A stretch of DNA of 19,319 nucleotides, taken from contig JBLFXH010000032.1 of NCBI GenBank assembly GCA_047611125.1, positions 1 to 19,319 on the forward strand, given 5' to 3'. Of the stretch, positions 1-11,961 are shown piece by piece (the stretch's first letter is position 1; every line of letters starts with the position of its first letter). This DNA is from JABDJZ01 sp047611125 (GTDB taxonomy: Bacteria; Bacteroidota; Rhodothermia; Rhodothermales; UBA10348). The notes below the pieces were generated by a model. It was not told the DNA's origin and made no database searches. It worked only from the letters and a program-made list of their open reading frames with translations. Both the position numbers and the translations under genes were made by a program.

Positions 1-795
1 GGTGGCATCGATACCGCCGAGGAGATCCTGAACAGCCTCATGAACGACCAGACCCTCGGCGATCTGGCCTCCATGACGGTCAAGGTCAACATGGGGAGTT
101 GGACTACGGCTCGCGCCGACGTTACCCAGAAGCTCCGTGAGGTTGCCGACTTACCAAACGGCAGGGTCGAGATCGTCGCCTCGGGGTGGAAGGACCTCGT
201 CGTTGAGTCGGGCGCGAATAGTGTTCGGGACATCCTCACTGGAGGAAATGTCAAGTTCAATTTCCTCAGGCAACCCGTCAACCTGAACACCCACTCGAAA
301 TACATGCTGGTAGACGTCACCTACGGCAAGACTCCGGGCACGGAGACCAGGTCTAAAATCGTTTACGCTGGGTCTCAGAACTTCACGGGCGCCGCATTGA
401 GGAAGAACTTCGAGTCGTGGACGAGAATCATCAACGACGAAATTTTTGAGGCGTACAACAGCAACTTCAACGAAATCTGGAGTCTGACCTCGACGGCGGC
501 GACTGGCTTAGAGAATGGGTCTGAATCGCCCGCGGGTTACGCCCTCTCGGAGATCTATCCCAACCCGTTCATTTCCGAGGCATCCTTCGCGCTTACGCTA
601 AGTCGCGCACAGCACGTGCGCGTTTCAGCGTACGATCTCCTGGGACGCGAAGTGGCGGTGTTGCACGACGGCCTGTTGGGAACCGACACCCACCGGTTCA
701 TCCTTCGTAGTCGTGACCTGCCGAACGGTATCTATGTGGTGCGCGTGGTTGGCAAGCGGTATGCAGCGTCACGTCGAGCGGTGTTGGTGAGGTAG
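1..795 (+). CDS. Phospholipase-D-like secreted protein with T9SS C-terminal sorting domain (5' partial)
   Basis: The reading frame is open from base 1, so the true start lies upstream; an internal ATG at 40 is not needed. A PLD-type HKD signature is visible: H-S-K followed four residues later by D (from base 292), then G-S-Q-N about 25 residues on. This matches the second half of a PLD active site (HxKxxxxD then GSxN). After a short linker, the last ~80 residues start with a YPNPF motif and contain YDLLGREV and LPNGIYVVRV, the classic type A T9SS sorting domain. I infer a protein exported across the outer membrane that hydrolyses phosphodiester bonds in lipid or nucleic acid; the substrate is not readable. 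Only one HKD half is in the window, so the other must lie upstream or on a partner subunit. It is followed 25 bp later by the tRNA-like gene. Confidence 0.85.
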   Translation, partial: GGIDTAEEILNSLMNDQTLGDLASMTVKVNMGSWTTARADVTQKLREVADLPNGRVEIVASGWKDLVVESGANSVRDILTGGNVKFNFLRQPVNLNTHSKYMLVDVTYGKTPGTETRSKIVYAGSQNFTGAALRKNFESWTRIINDEIFEAYNSNFNEIWSLTSTAATGLENGSESPAGYALSEIYPNPFISEASFALTLSRAQHVRVSAYDLLGREVAVLHDGLLGTDTHRFILRSRDLPNGIYVVRVVGKRYAASRRAVLVR

Positions 796-820
796 CCCAG
801 GAGGCCCTACCTAGTGTTGC

Positions 821-4887
<4,067 letters not shown>

Positions 4888-4890
4888 TGG

Positions 4891-5520
4891 CTACCCCGTG
4901 CATCTGAATGCTGCTCGGTGGGCCTCTGCCTCCTGTAACTCGTGGAGCAGCAGGTTCGAGTCGACGGGTTTTGTCAGGTAGGCCACCATGCCGACTCGCA
5001 GACATTCGTCTCTTGCTTTTTGGGTGACGTCAGCCGTGACTGCTACCACTCTAGGCGCGGGCTTCAGTCGGGCCACAATGGCCTCGGTCGCCTCAATTCC
5101 GCCCATGCGCGGCATGTGCAGGTCCATCAGGATGGCATCGTAAGACTTTGCCATGGCCATTTCGACAGCCTGCTCACCGTCAATCGCCATATCGGCTTCA
5201 TATCCCATTCGCCGCAGTAAGAGCTGCATGACTTTCCGGTTTATGGGATTATCCTCGGCCACAAGGATCTGGAGTCCGAGGTCACCCTCCGGGGCGTCCT
5301 GGGGTACTTCAGGAACAGTGGTCGCAGCGGAGGCCGCGGAGTGCAGTGGCGTCTGGACTGGGGATTCAACCGCCAGATCTACTGTTGGCTTCTCGCGCTT
5401 GGCAGCGATGGGGCTGGGTTGGCGATTCAACTTGAAGGCCTTGAGTGCTGAAAACACTCCGCCGACGAGCCAAATGGACTCCATGAAACCTGACGATGTA
5501 AACGGGGCGAATAGAGGCAT
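4891..5520 (-). CDS. Single-domain response regulator (receiver) protein
   Basis: About 209 aa. The N-terminal ~35 residues are partly hydrophobic (WLVGGVFSAL), followed by a low-complexity Ala/Pro/Thr linker. A complete CheY-like receiver follows at ~85-200: the acidic pair in LVAEDNPINR, phospho-Asp133 in LMDLHMP, a Thr in VAVTAD and the Lys in YLTKPVD. No DNA-binding or enzymatic output domain is attached. I chose ATG at 5518-5520 over GTG at 5521-5523 because AGGAAGG then has sensible spacing. It is the first gene of an operon with the propeller hybrid kinase, whose GTG lies 3 bp after this stop, so translational coupling is likely. It may be a phosphoryl shuttle or sink for that kinase. 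Alternatively it is the detached C-terminal part of an older hybrid kinase. Confidence 0.88.
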   Translation of the reverse strand: MPLFAPFTSSGFMESIWLVGGVFSALKAFKLNRQPSPIAAKREKPTVDLAVESPVQTPLHSAASAATTVPEVPQDAPEGDLGLQILVAEDNPINRKVMQLLLRRMGYEADMAIDGEQAVEMAMAKSYDAILMDLHMPRMGGIEATEAIVARLKPAPRVVAVTADVTQKARDECLRVGMVAYLTKPVDSNLLLHELQEAEAHRAAFRCTG

Positions 5521-5644
5521 CACCTTCCTGGTGTATTGATCACTACTTACATCGGCCGCCGCGGCGGGGAATCAAGCGAACTGGACTGATTTATGCGTTC
5601 TCTTTGAGGTAGCTACCGTCTTTCTAATCTCACGCCCCATCGCC
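5521..5644. promoter_or_regulatory. Divergent intergenic region, receiver operon / pentapeptide gene
   Basis: These 124 bp must hold both divergent promoters. A perfect 12-bp palindrome CCGCCGCGGCGG lies at 5556-5567. The purine-rich stretch AGGAAGG upstream of the minus-strand start is a ribosome binding site. No confident -10/-35 pair or Bacteroidota TAnnTTTG box was found on either strand. Confidence 0.35.
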
Positions 5645-6166
5645 TTGCCTCCCATCGATTTTCTCGCATTCCTCCAGAAGGGCCCGGCAGAATTCAGCGC
5701 GTGGCGGAAAAAGAATCCGGAGGTCGAAGTGGATTTATCGGGATCCGATCTCTCGGGAATCCACCTGGAAAAGGCAGACCTGACTAACTGCAACCTGGCC
5801 GGCGCCATGCTCGCGGTTGGTGATCTTGCTGGTGCGGACCTCTCCGGTTCCGACTTGTCAGGAGCCACGTTCACAGGAGCCGACCTCACACAGTGCCAAT
5901 TTGTGGCCGCCAAGATGGCCGGGTGCGACCTGAGCTACGCTACGCTCACGCTGGCCAGCCTGAAGGGAGCCGATCTGTCTGGCGCCCGCCTCACGGAGGC
6001 CCTTCTGCATGGTTGCGACATGTCGGGCGCGCGCCTGGACGGCGCCGTGTTGCGCCGCGCCGTTCTCACTGGCGCCAACCTGTCCGGTGCCGACCTCTCC
6101 GGAGCCGACTTGACGGGCGCCTCACGTGACGGCGCGGTCCTGCCCATATCCATGGCGGCCGGTTGA
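5645..6166 (+). CDS. Pentapeptide-repeat protein
   Basis: 173 aa. Residues 1-28 form a short N-terminal segment with the FLAFLQKG...FSAWRKKNP pattern common at the front of bacterial pentapeptide proteins. Residues 29-168 are 28 consecutive A(D/N)LSG-type pentapeptides with no interruption, then five tail residues. At four pentapeptides per turn this gives seven complete coils of a right-handed quadrilateral beta-helix. No signal peptide or membrane segment is seen, so it is probably cytoplasmic. The start is TTG (5645-5647); the frame is open back to a stop at 5537-5539 with no other plausible start codon and no Shine-Dalgarno. Some family members mimic DNA and bind gyrase (Qnr/MfpA), but most have no known role. 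It converges on the DUF5916 gene with 9 bp between stops. Confidence 0.85.
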   Translation: MPPIDFLAFLQKGPAEFSAWRKKNPEVEVDLSGSDLSGIHLEKADLTNCNLAGAMLAVGDLAGADLSGSDLSGATFTGADLTQCQFVAAKMAGCDLSYATLTLASLKGADLSGARLTEALLHGCDMSGARLDGAVLRRAVLTGANLSGADLSGADLTGASRDGAVLPISMAAG

Positions 6167-6175
6167 CTCCTAGCG

Positions 6176-8389
6176 TTACCGGATAAACGTGTAGGTGTAC
6201 TTGAGCAGCAGCATTCGGCCCCGAGTCACCGGCAGGAATGGATTCTCCCGTTGCCGGTCCAGATTAAAACCGGAATTGTAGACCAGCCAGAGGTCGTTTC
6301 CTTCGCGGAAGTTGTATCGGAATCGCGCGTTGGTGGACACAACATCCGCTGCCGAGTTGACCTGGATATAGCCGTTGAGGGAGACCTTGGTGTTGAACCC
6401 AATCTGCGCCCGGATGCGGGCCAAGTGGACATCGAACGCTTGATTCCGGTCCGTAAAATCCACGCGGTTGTACCGATAACTGGTCTCCAACTCCAGGAAC
6501 GGGACCGGGATGAAGGAGGGCGCAATCTGTATTTCGGCCCGCGTCCCGTCGTAGAAGGTCCCGAATGATACGTCCGCGTTCCCCCTGATGACGCTGCCAG
6601 CCGGCATTCTCAGTTTCGCAGAGCCTGTGACGAACTCGTACGTCCCTGCCGGCACCGTGGTATCCTCGGGGAAGTCCACCTGGCTCGTGAGGTCGTCCAG
6701 CTGGTACTCAGCCTCAAGTGTCAAATTGTGGCCCGTCTTGAATTCCAGCGCCAGACTATTGAGCCAAAAGGCGGACTCAAGGGAGCTGTCCGCCCTTCGG
6801 TAGTAAGCGCGCCAGAGCGAGGAGGGAGACACCCGTCTGAAGAGCGATTTCTCGCCCGGAAACCAGCCATATCCAACCCCGATACGCGGGGAAAAATAGT
6901 CGTCACGCGTGCTGAAGCCCACCCCCGGATTGTAGGCGTTGCCGCTGTAGGTGGCCCCGCCGCGGTAACTCAGTCCAGCTTGGGTGCGGCGCTCCCACCA
7001 CAGGCGCGCCAGCGCTGCATCGTCAAAGTCCGCGTCCGAGACATCATCGAAAGTCTGGGCGAATTGCAGCGTGACGTAGTCGTCTCCAAAGAGCCGGAAG
7101 GTCCCATCCAGGCCAAAGGCCACGTTGTAGCCGCCATCCTCGGCAATTCGACTGGTTACGATGCCTCCTGCCGACGAGTAATCATTAAGCAACCGGCGCC
7201 GTAATCTGAGCACGCCGAAGTTTTCGCTCGGGACCGTTTCGCGGACGTCATCTACGTCAAACGTGGCACGGGCGGTCTGCATTTCGATGAGGCCGACGTC
7301 CCACTCCCCTATGCGGCCGACCACCCGGCCTCCGCCGATAATCGGGACCGGGCCATACTCGGAGAGTCCGATAGACCTCGAATGAAACAGTCGATCGGTT
7401 CTCCCGGTCGAAAAATCGAAGAGGCCTGCCCGTTCCTGGAAGAACTGCCGTTTCTCAGGGAAGAACAGCGAGAACCGGGTCAGATTCACCTGTTGGTCAT
7501 CGGCCTCTACCTGCGCGAAGTCCGTGTTGACCGTGAGGTCCAGAGTGAGATTCGAGCCAAGGGTCTGCTTGAGGTCCAGGCCAACATCCGAGGTGTAATT
7601 GCCGTCGATCTCGTAGGCCGTGCCCGCCGAATTCAGAGTATTGATCCCGGTGGCCCCCGCCGCCAAGTAGGGCGTGATGTAGAGCGGCTTCCGACTCTTG
7701 ACGCCCTCCAGGAGGATGGTCTGGGCCTGGCTTGGCTTGGCAAAACCCATTCGAAACGATGGGTCGATTGCAGGGAAAATGTGGCGCTCGTTCTTTCGGG
7801 AGATGAATCGATAGGAAATCAGCCCCATTCGAACCAGGCCCGATTCATCGATGAACCCTAGGCTCGAATAGGGAATCCTTATCTCCGCATACCAGCCGGC
7901 TTCATCCCGGCTCGTGCTCACGTCCCAGTAGGTGTTCCAGCTGGAGTTCATGCTCTCGAAGCCGCCCTCGCCATCGCCGGATATGGCCATGTCCACCCGG
8001 ACGCCATTCGGGGTGGTGAAGAACCAGAGCCCATTCTCGTTGTCATTGAAGGGGTCAAGCACCAGGCCGAACGTGTCATCGCCGGAGTACTTGTCGCGGT
8101 AGAGCGTATTCGCCCTGATGCCCGAGGCCTCGGAATCCAGCATCCGCGCCGCGACATACAGGAATGAATCGTCGTAGCCAATCAGGATCTCTGTCTCCTC
8201 AGACGGCGGCTTGCCGAACTCGGGCGCATACTGAGTCATCGGCAGCGACTGTACGCCCGGCCACTCGTCGTCATCGATCTGACCGTCCAGTCGGATTGGC
8301 GCTTCGAGTCTGCTCAGTCGCAACTCATCCTGTCCCGACGCGGGCCGTGCGGCCAAAGAGACGATAAAAATGAGAAGTAAAGCGCGCAT
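6176..8389 (-). CDS. DUF5916 outer-membrane protein with N-terminal CBM9-like domain (copy 1)
   Basis: 737 aa. A signal peptide (MRALLLIFIVSLAARPASG) is followed by a carbohydrate-binding family 9-like sandwich at ~25-200, recognised by LDGQIDDDEWPG and an FLYVAARM strand. The rest, to residue 737, is strand-rich with alternating aromatic residues, as in an outer-membrane barrel. The family hallmark FFPEKRQFF occurs near residue 308 and is preceded by DFAQVEADD. The C-terminus (TYTFIR) is barrel-like. DUF5916 proteins are common in Bacteroidota and related phyla; their function is unknown, and carbohydrate or peptide handling at the surface is inferred only. The ATG at 8387-8389 is supported by the signal peptide; no Shine-Dalgarno is visible. 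It is divergent from the amidohydrolase gene, sharing a 108-bp upstream region. Confidence 0.9.
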   Translation of the reverse strand: MRALLLIFIVSLAARPASGQDELRLSRLEAPIRLDGQIDDDEWPGVQSLPMTQYAPEFGKPPSEETEILIGYDDSFLYVAARMLDSEASGIRANTLYRDKYSGDDTFGLVLDPFNDNENGLWFFTTPNGVRVDMAISGDGEGGFESMNSSWNTYWDVSTSRDEAGWYAEIRIPYSSLGFIDESGLVRMGLISYRFISRKNERHIFPAIDPSFRMGFAKPSQAQTILLEGVKSRKPLYITPYLAAGATGINTLNSAGTAYEIDGNYTSDVGLDLKQTLGSNLTLDLTVNTDFAQVEADDQQVNLTRFSLFFPEKRQFFQERAGLFDFSTGRTDRLFHSRSIGLSEYGPVPIIGGGRVVGRIGEWDVGLIEMQTARATFDVDDVRETVPSENFGVLRLRRRLLNDYSSAGGIVTSRIAEDGGYNVAFGLDGTFRLFGDDYVTLQFAQTFDDVSDADFDDAALARLWWERRTQAGLSYRGGATYSGNAYNPGVGFSTRDDYFSPRIGVGYGWFPGEKSLFRRVSPSSLWRAYYRRADSSLESAFWLNSLALEFKTGHNLTLEAEYQLDDLTSQVDFPEDTTVPAGTYEFVTGSAKLRMPAGSVIRGNADVSFGTFYDGTRAEIQIAPSFIPVPFLELETSYRYNRVDFTDRNQAFDVHLARIRAQIGFNTKVSLNGYIQVNSAADVVSTNARFRYNFREGNDLWLVYNSGFNLDRQRENPFLPVTRGRMLLLKYTYTFIR

Positions 8390-8464
8390 GCTGTCGTGGT
8401 CTGGTTGCCGGCTGAACGTAGGGCCGCGAAGGGATCCCCGGAGGTTGTAACCTGAACGAATGCC

Positions 8465-8478
8465 CCCGATTATTCGGG
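8465..8478. promoter_or_regulatory. Inverted repeat between divergent DUF5916 and amidohydrolase genes
   Basis: CCCGA and TCGGG flank the 4-nt spacer TTAT, about 20 bp before the amidohydrolase ATG. It could be an operator shared by the two divergent genes. The arms are only 5 bp, so chance is a real alternative. Confidence 0.25.
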
Positions 8479-8497
8479 TTAGACCCCAATTCGCGAC

Positions 8498-10204
8498 ATG
8501 ATGATAACTCGGACTCGTCTGTTACTCCACACCGTTCCACTGGCCCTGATCGCGGCGGCGCTGATCGGGCTGGGCCCGCAAGAACGTCAGCATACCGATC
8601 TGCTGCTTCGGGGAGGGCACGTACTCGACGGATCGGGTAACCCTTGGTTCTCGGCAGACGTGGCCGTCAAGGATGGGCGGATTCTCGAGGTGGGAGATCT
8701 GTCTCACTACACCGCGGACCGCGTGGTGGATGTCTCGGGACTTGTGGTGATGCCCGGGTTCGTGGACATGCATTCCCACGCGGCTGACGTGGCCTGGCAA
8801 GACCAGGGGTTCGAGTCTCCCGACCCCGCCCGCCGCGCTGCTCCAAATTTGGTCTCCCAGGGAATCACCACCGTAGCGATCAATCAGGACGGGCGATCCC
8901 CGGTAGACATTGGCGCACAAAGAGCTCGGTATGAGGCCACTGGAATTGGACTGAATACGGCGCTGATGGTGGGTCACGGGAGTATCCGAAGGGAGGTATT
9001 GGGATCCGATTACCGCCGCCCGGCAACCCCGACAGAGGTGCTTCGGATGCGCTCGCTGGTAAGACAGGCACTGGATGACGGCGCCGCCGGGCTTTCTGCA
9101 GGCCTGGAATACACTCCGGGCCGATGGTCGCTGACCTCTGAGGTGGTTGCCCTGATGGAGGAAGTGACGCGGGTTGACGGTGTTTACATCGCTCATCAAC
9201 GCAGCGAGGGGGCTGATCCGATGTGGTACTGGCCTTCCGTAGACTCAGCCGGACCTCCTACGCTGGTGGATGCCGTGATGGAGACCATAGAGATTGGAGA
9301 GCGGACCGGCGGACGAGTCGTAGCGAGTCATCTCAAGGCCAAGGGCGCGCACTACTGGGGCTCCTCTGCTGCCGCTGTGCAACTGATCGAAGCCGCTCGT
9401 GCGCGTGGCGTTCGCGTCTGGGCGGATCAGTATCCGTACACCACGAGTGGCTCCGATGGCAACACGGTTCTCCTCCCCCCTTGGTCATTTTCAGGGGCAC
9501 CCGAGACGGATGACGTGGCGGATTATGCCGCCCATTTGTATGCCTTGCTTTCTGACCCGGTCACCGCCGGGCGCATTCGGGACGACGTGGCTCATGAGAT
9601 CCGGCGGCGGGGCGGGGCCCACAAGGTAGTGGTCCTTCAGGCACCAGATTCGGACTGGGTCGGGCGGGCGCTGGCGGGGTTTGCGGACTCTCTAGGCGTC
9701 GACGCCGTTCAGGCGGCCCTGTGGCTCCAACTCAACGGAGACTCCAGCAGGCGCGGTGGAGTTCGCCTGCGTGGCTTCTCGATGGACGAAATGGACGTGG
9801 ACCGGTATGCCGCTCGCGATTGGATGGCGACGGCCTCGGATGCCGGGATTGCGCTGAAGGGCGATGGCCCTGTTCATCCGCGCTACTGGGGCACTTTCCC
9901 ACGAAAGATTCGCCGGTACGCCATCGAACGAAATGTACTGACGGTGGCCGACGCGGTGCGCAGCGCCACCTCGCTCCCCGCCCGACTGCTGGGCTTGCGT
10001 GATCGCGGGCTCGTTCGGCCGGGATTCGTAGCGGATCTGGCCGTGATCGATCTCGCCGATATTCGGGACCGTGCTACCACCTTCGATCCCCACGCCTCCC
10101 CCGAGGGCATCATTCATGTGCTGCTGGCCGGGCAGTTCATCCTCGAGGACGGACTACCCAATGGCCGTCTGGCCGGCACGGTCCTCGTGCCGGCGCGTCC
10201 TTGA
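8498..10204 (+). CDS. N-acyl-D-amino-acid deacylase family amidohydrolase (D-aminoacylase-like), exported
   Basis: 568 aa. The N-terminus (MMITRTRLLLHT then a hydrophobic stretch to ~30) is a signal sequence or membrane anchor. The amidohydrolase fold begins with LLLRGGHVLDGSGNPW. Metal-binding His92 and His94 lie in VDMHSH. Further D-aminoacylase family landmarks are GLSAGLEYTPG, HQRSEG, SHLKAKG, QYPYT followed by LPPW, HPRYWGTFPR, and the C-terminal SLPARLLGLRDRGLVRPGFVADL. The family hydrolyses N-acyl-D-amino acids or related amides with zinc; paralogs act on dihydropyrimidine-like or peptide substrates. Export suggests processing of D-amino-acid-containing peptides, such as peptidoglycan fragments, in the periplasm (inference). 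The region usually reading SDG in D-aminoacylases reads SDAG here. The length is normal for the family. Confidence 0.9.
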   Translation: MMITRTRLLLHTVPLALIAAALIGLGPQERQHTDLLLRGGHVLDGSGNPWFSADVAVKDGRILEVGDLSHYTADRVVDVSGLVVMPGFVDMHSHAADVAWQDQGFESPDPARRAAPNLVSQGITTVAINQDGRSPVDIGAQRARYEATGIGLNTALMVGHGSIRREVLGSDYRRPATPTEVLRMRSLVRQALDDGAAGLSAGLEYTPGRWSLTSEVVALMEEVTRVDGVYIAHQRSEGADPMWYWPSVDSAGPPTLVDAVMETIEIGERTGGRVVASHLKAKGAHYWGSSAAAVQLIEAARARGVRVWADQYPYTTSGSDGNTVLLPPWSFSGAPETDDVADYAAHLYALLSDPVTAGRIRDDVAHEIRRRGGAHKVVVLQAPDSDWVGRALAGFADSLGVDAVQAALWLQLNGDSSRRGGVRLRGFSMDEMDVDRYAARDWMATASDAGIALKGDGPVHPRYWGTFPRKIRRYAIERNVLTVADAVRSATSLPARLLGLRDRGLVRPGFVADLAVIDLADIRDRATTFDPHASPEGIIHVLLAGQFILEDGLPNGRLAGTVLVPARP

Positions 10205-10215
10205 CTGACTGACGG

Positions 10216-10981
10216 TCAGAGACCTAAAAACTCGAACAGGAAGGTTCGGTTGTCCGGTGACTTCGTGTACCACGCGTGGGGGCCATCGGTCATCTCGTAG
10301 AGATGCACGCGGCTGCCCGAATCACACTGATTCCATTCGGTGGCGATGAGCCTGGCATCACCTGAACGATGGGTAACCTTCTGCGATGGTGCGCAGGCGC
10401 GCTTGCCTGCCGTGTAGCGTCATCAACGAAACGGGATCAGCAGCCGGGCAGGTCCTGGAGAGAGGCGCCGACATTGGAGCCGACACAGCCGCAACCCGGC
10501 TGATGCGGTCCCCCATGGAACAGGCCAGCCTATACGCAAACACACACCCTTGAGAGTAGCCGAGTGCAAAGGTGCGTTCCGACTAGACGTTGTAGCCGGC
10601 CGACACCGAGTCAATGAGAGCGGCCATGAATCCAAGGTCATTGATCTGCAGACGCTCGGCGATGTTGCAGTTGCATCCCTCCGCCCAGTTACCCTTTGCC
10701 GCCGTCGGATAGGCGATGATCAGGTCATCCGCGGCCCGTTCGTCAAGCCCCGCGCCCTCCTGGAAGGCCCGCCCGGAATCGCCCGAGCCGTGGAGGGCAA
10801 TCAACAGACGAATGGCATCGCCCTCCGCAATTCCATCCGGGATATAGAGCCGGACATCTCTGAGTGTGTCATCCACCGCGATGAATATGTCCTCGGTCGA
10901 GCCGGCGTCGCCAGAAACAAGGTCGCAAGCCGCTGTGGCAAGCAGACAGAACAGGACAAGGGGGAAGATTAGGGGCTTCAT
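10216..10981 (-). pseudogene. Disrupted PHB-depolymerase/feruloyl-esterase-type lipoprotein gene
   Basis: The first part (10583-10981) encodes a lipoprotein signal with lipobox TAAC (Cys near residue 19), then an alpha/beta-hydrolase: RLLIALHGSGDSG, DDLIIAYP, CNCNIAE and DLGFMAALIDSVSAGYNV. An amber codon TAG (10583-10585) interrupts it. Beyond the stop, in the same frame, family sequence resumes: SERTFALGYSQG (nucleophile elbow GYSQG), FAYRLACSMGDRISRVAAVSAPM and LMTLHG. That frame ends in TGA near 10358. The C-terminal motifs reappear in another frame: ATEWNQCDSGSRVHLYEM and GPHAW, ending at TGA 10216-10218. The stretch between LHG and W..C is shorter than in intact relatives, so a deletion accompanies the frameshift. 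I read this as a gene with at least two lesions. A 132-aa protein ending at TAG would lack the catalytic Ser. Confidence 0.85.
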
Positions 10982-11064
10982 TCGGACAAGTTATGAGGTC
11001 CATGCTGGATCGAGCTGCCACCCGGCCGGCCGCCCTACCGTTCACAGAATCCTCGGCGCGCATC

Positions 11065-11222
11065 TCATACGGGTCCGCTGTCCTTAGCGACCGCCGTCCA
11101 GATTGAGGGAAGCGAGAAGATATAGCGAGCGATTTCCCCATTTCACCGCAGCTCTCCGCATGGCCGCCGCCGCAGACCTCACGGGCTCCTCTTCAATGGT
11201 GGTCAGAACCCGCCCCGGCTTC
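11065..11222 (-). pseudogene. Remnant of a second Rad52/Rad22-family gene
   Basis: Reading minus from about 11222, the sequence gives EEEPVRSAAAAMRRAAVKWG, then, after removing one extra base near 11130, RYIFSLPSIWTAVAKDSGPV and a TGA at 11065-11067. The intact neighbour at 11962-12453 reads PVKGGLSAAMRRAAVQWGIG, then RYIYALPTIWAAVDKDGK. The match continues past the stop: bases 11036-11067 and the flank just downstream of the intact gene share about three quarters of positions. The remnant lacks the N-terminal half, has the +1 frameshift, and lacks about 25 C-terminal codons. It is therefore a decayed paralog. Its upstream limit is uncertain because similarity fades beyond 11222. Confidence 0.82.
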
Positions 11223-11340
11223 CTGCTATCGCGTCCCTGCGCCGCTCATCTGATCGGGCTGGAGGATTTTAGTTGTTGCAACGAGTTTACGGCTAGGCGG
11301 GACAATCCCGTCAGCAAACTTAGACTCCAAGATCACCACC
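11223..11340. promoter_or_regulatory. Upstream region of the fasciclin gene
   Basis: This should hold the fasciclin promoter. It contains the 8-bp palindrome GTTGCAAC and a short inverted repeat CGGGA-CAA-TCCCG at about 11299-11311. I see no convincing promoter boxes and no Shine-Dalgarno before the ATG. The segment nearest 11223 may be further, unrecognisable Rad52-family remnant. Confidence 0.3.
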
Positions 11341-11856
11341 ATGACTCGTTTCTTCTCTGTCCTCGCGCTGGCGGCGTTCGTTCTCGTTCCGCTGACCGGC
11401 TGTGACTCCAATGACAATTCCGATGACGACGTGATGGTCGTCTCCAAGACAATCGTCGAGACGGCCATCGATGCAGACGACTTTAACACGCTCGTCGCCG
11501 CAGTCCAGGCCGCCGATCTCGTCGCCACGCTGGAAGGACCTGGCCCGTTCACCGTCTTCGCCCCCACCGATGCCGCCTTTGCAGCACTTCCGGATGGGAC
11601 CGTTGACGAGCTGCTGCAGCCTGACAACAAGGGGCAGCTCGTTGACGTTCTGACCTACCACGTCGTAGCTGGCAAGATCACCTCAGATCAGGTGGTCAGC
11701 CTCACGTCTGCCACGACCGTTCAGGGTAGTGACATCTCCATCGAAGTTGTCGATGGCACCGTCCTGATCAACGGAGCAACGCTCCTGCAGGCCGACATCC
11801 AAGCTTCCAACGGAGTGATTCACGTCATCGACTCCGTCCTCCTGCCGGGCAACTAA
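11341..11856 (+). CDS. Fasciclin (FAS1) domain lipoprotein
   Basis: 171 aa. The N-terminus is a lipoprotein signal with lipobox LTGC, giving Cys21 as the lipidated residue. A short Asp/Asn-rich tether follows, then one complete FAS1 domain at ~33-170. The two family boxes are visible: GPFTVFAPTDAAFAAL (H1) and the C-terminal GVIHVIDSVLLPG (H2), with the YHVVAG motif between. FAS1 lipoproteins sit on the cell envelope and are linked to adhesion; the partner is unknown. The ATG at 11341 fits the signal peptide. The gene lies between a decayed and an intact Rad52-family gene, both on the opposite strand, and ends at a strong hairpin. Confidence 0.93.
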   Translation: MTRFFSVLALAAFVLVPLTGCDSNDNSDDDVMVVSKTIVETAIDADDFNTLVAAVQAADLVATLEGPGPFTVFAPTDAAFAALPDGTVDELLQPDNKGQLVDVLTYHVVAGKITSDQVVSLTSATTVQGSDISIEVVDGTVLINGATLLQADIQASNGVIHVIDSVLLPGN

Positions 11857-11882
11857 TCCGTCCGTGATTATTGTATTTGGCA

Positions 11883-11914
11883 AAGGGTCAGCTGCCTTAG
11901 GGTAGCTGGCCCTT
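11883..11914. terminator. Hairpin between convergent fasciclin and Rad52-family genes
   Basis: A continuous 14-bp stem (AAGGGTCAGCTGCC with GGTAGCTGGCCCTT, two G-U pairs) closes the tetraloop TTAG. It sits 26 bp after the fasciclin stop and 47 bp after the Rad52-family stop, so it can serve both directions. No clear T-run follows on either strand, so it may act as an mRNA-stabilising end rather than a classic intrinsic terminator. Confidence 0.65.
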
Positions 11915-11961
11915 GTGCTTGGGCGTGGTTTCGACCGTTCACCGAGTCGCCCGGCCGTATC

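Noticed and set aside
5485..5520. LFAPFT at the N-terminus of the receiver protein, as in the kinase HATPase domain
   Set aside because: Six residues only and the following residues differ; too short to claim a fusion remnant.
10205..10219. Small hairpin CTGAC-TGACG-GTCAG between the amidohydrolase and the esterase pseudogene
   Set aside because: Only 5 bp of stem and no T-run; it largely reflects a TGAC tandem.
10869..11141. 90-codon minus-strand frame starting MGKSLAISS
   Set aside because: It is an out-of-frame reading across the Rad52-family remnant into the esterase gene 5' end.
11315..11322. TAAGTTTG on the minus strand, matching the Bacteroidota -7 box TAnnTTTG
   Set aside because: It points toward a pseudogene and no suitable -33 TTG was confirmed; one match in this length is expected by chance.
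11226..11661. Minus-strand frames of 113-134 codons opposite the fasciclin gene
   Set aside because: Shadows of the fasciclin coding sequence; the plus-strand product has a clear lipobox and FAS1 boxes.
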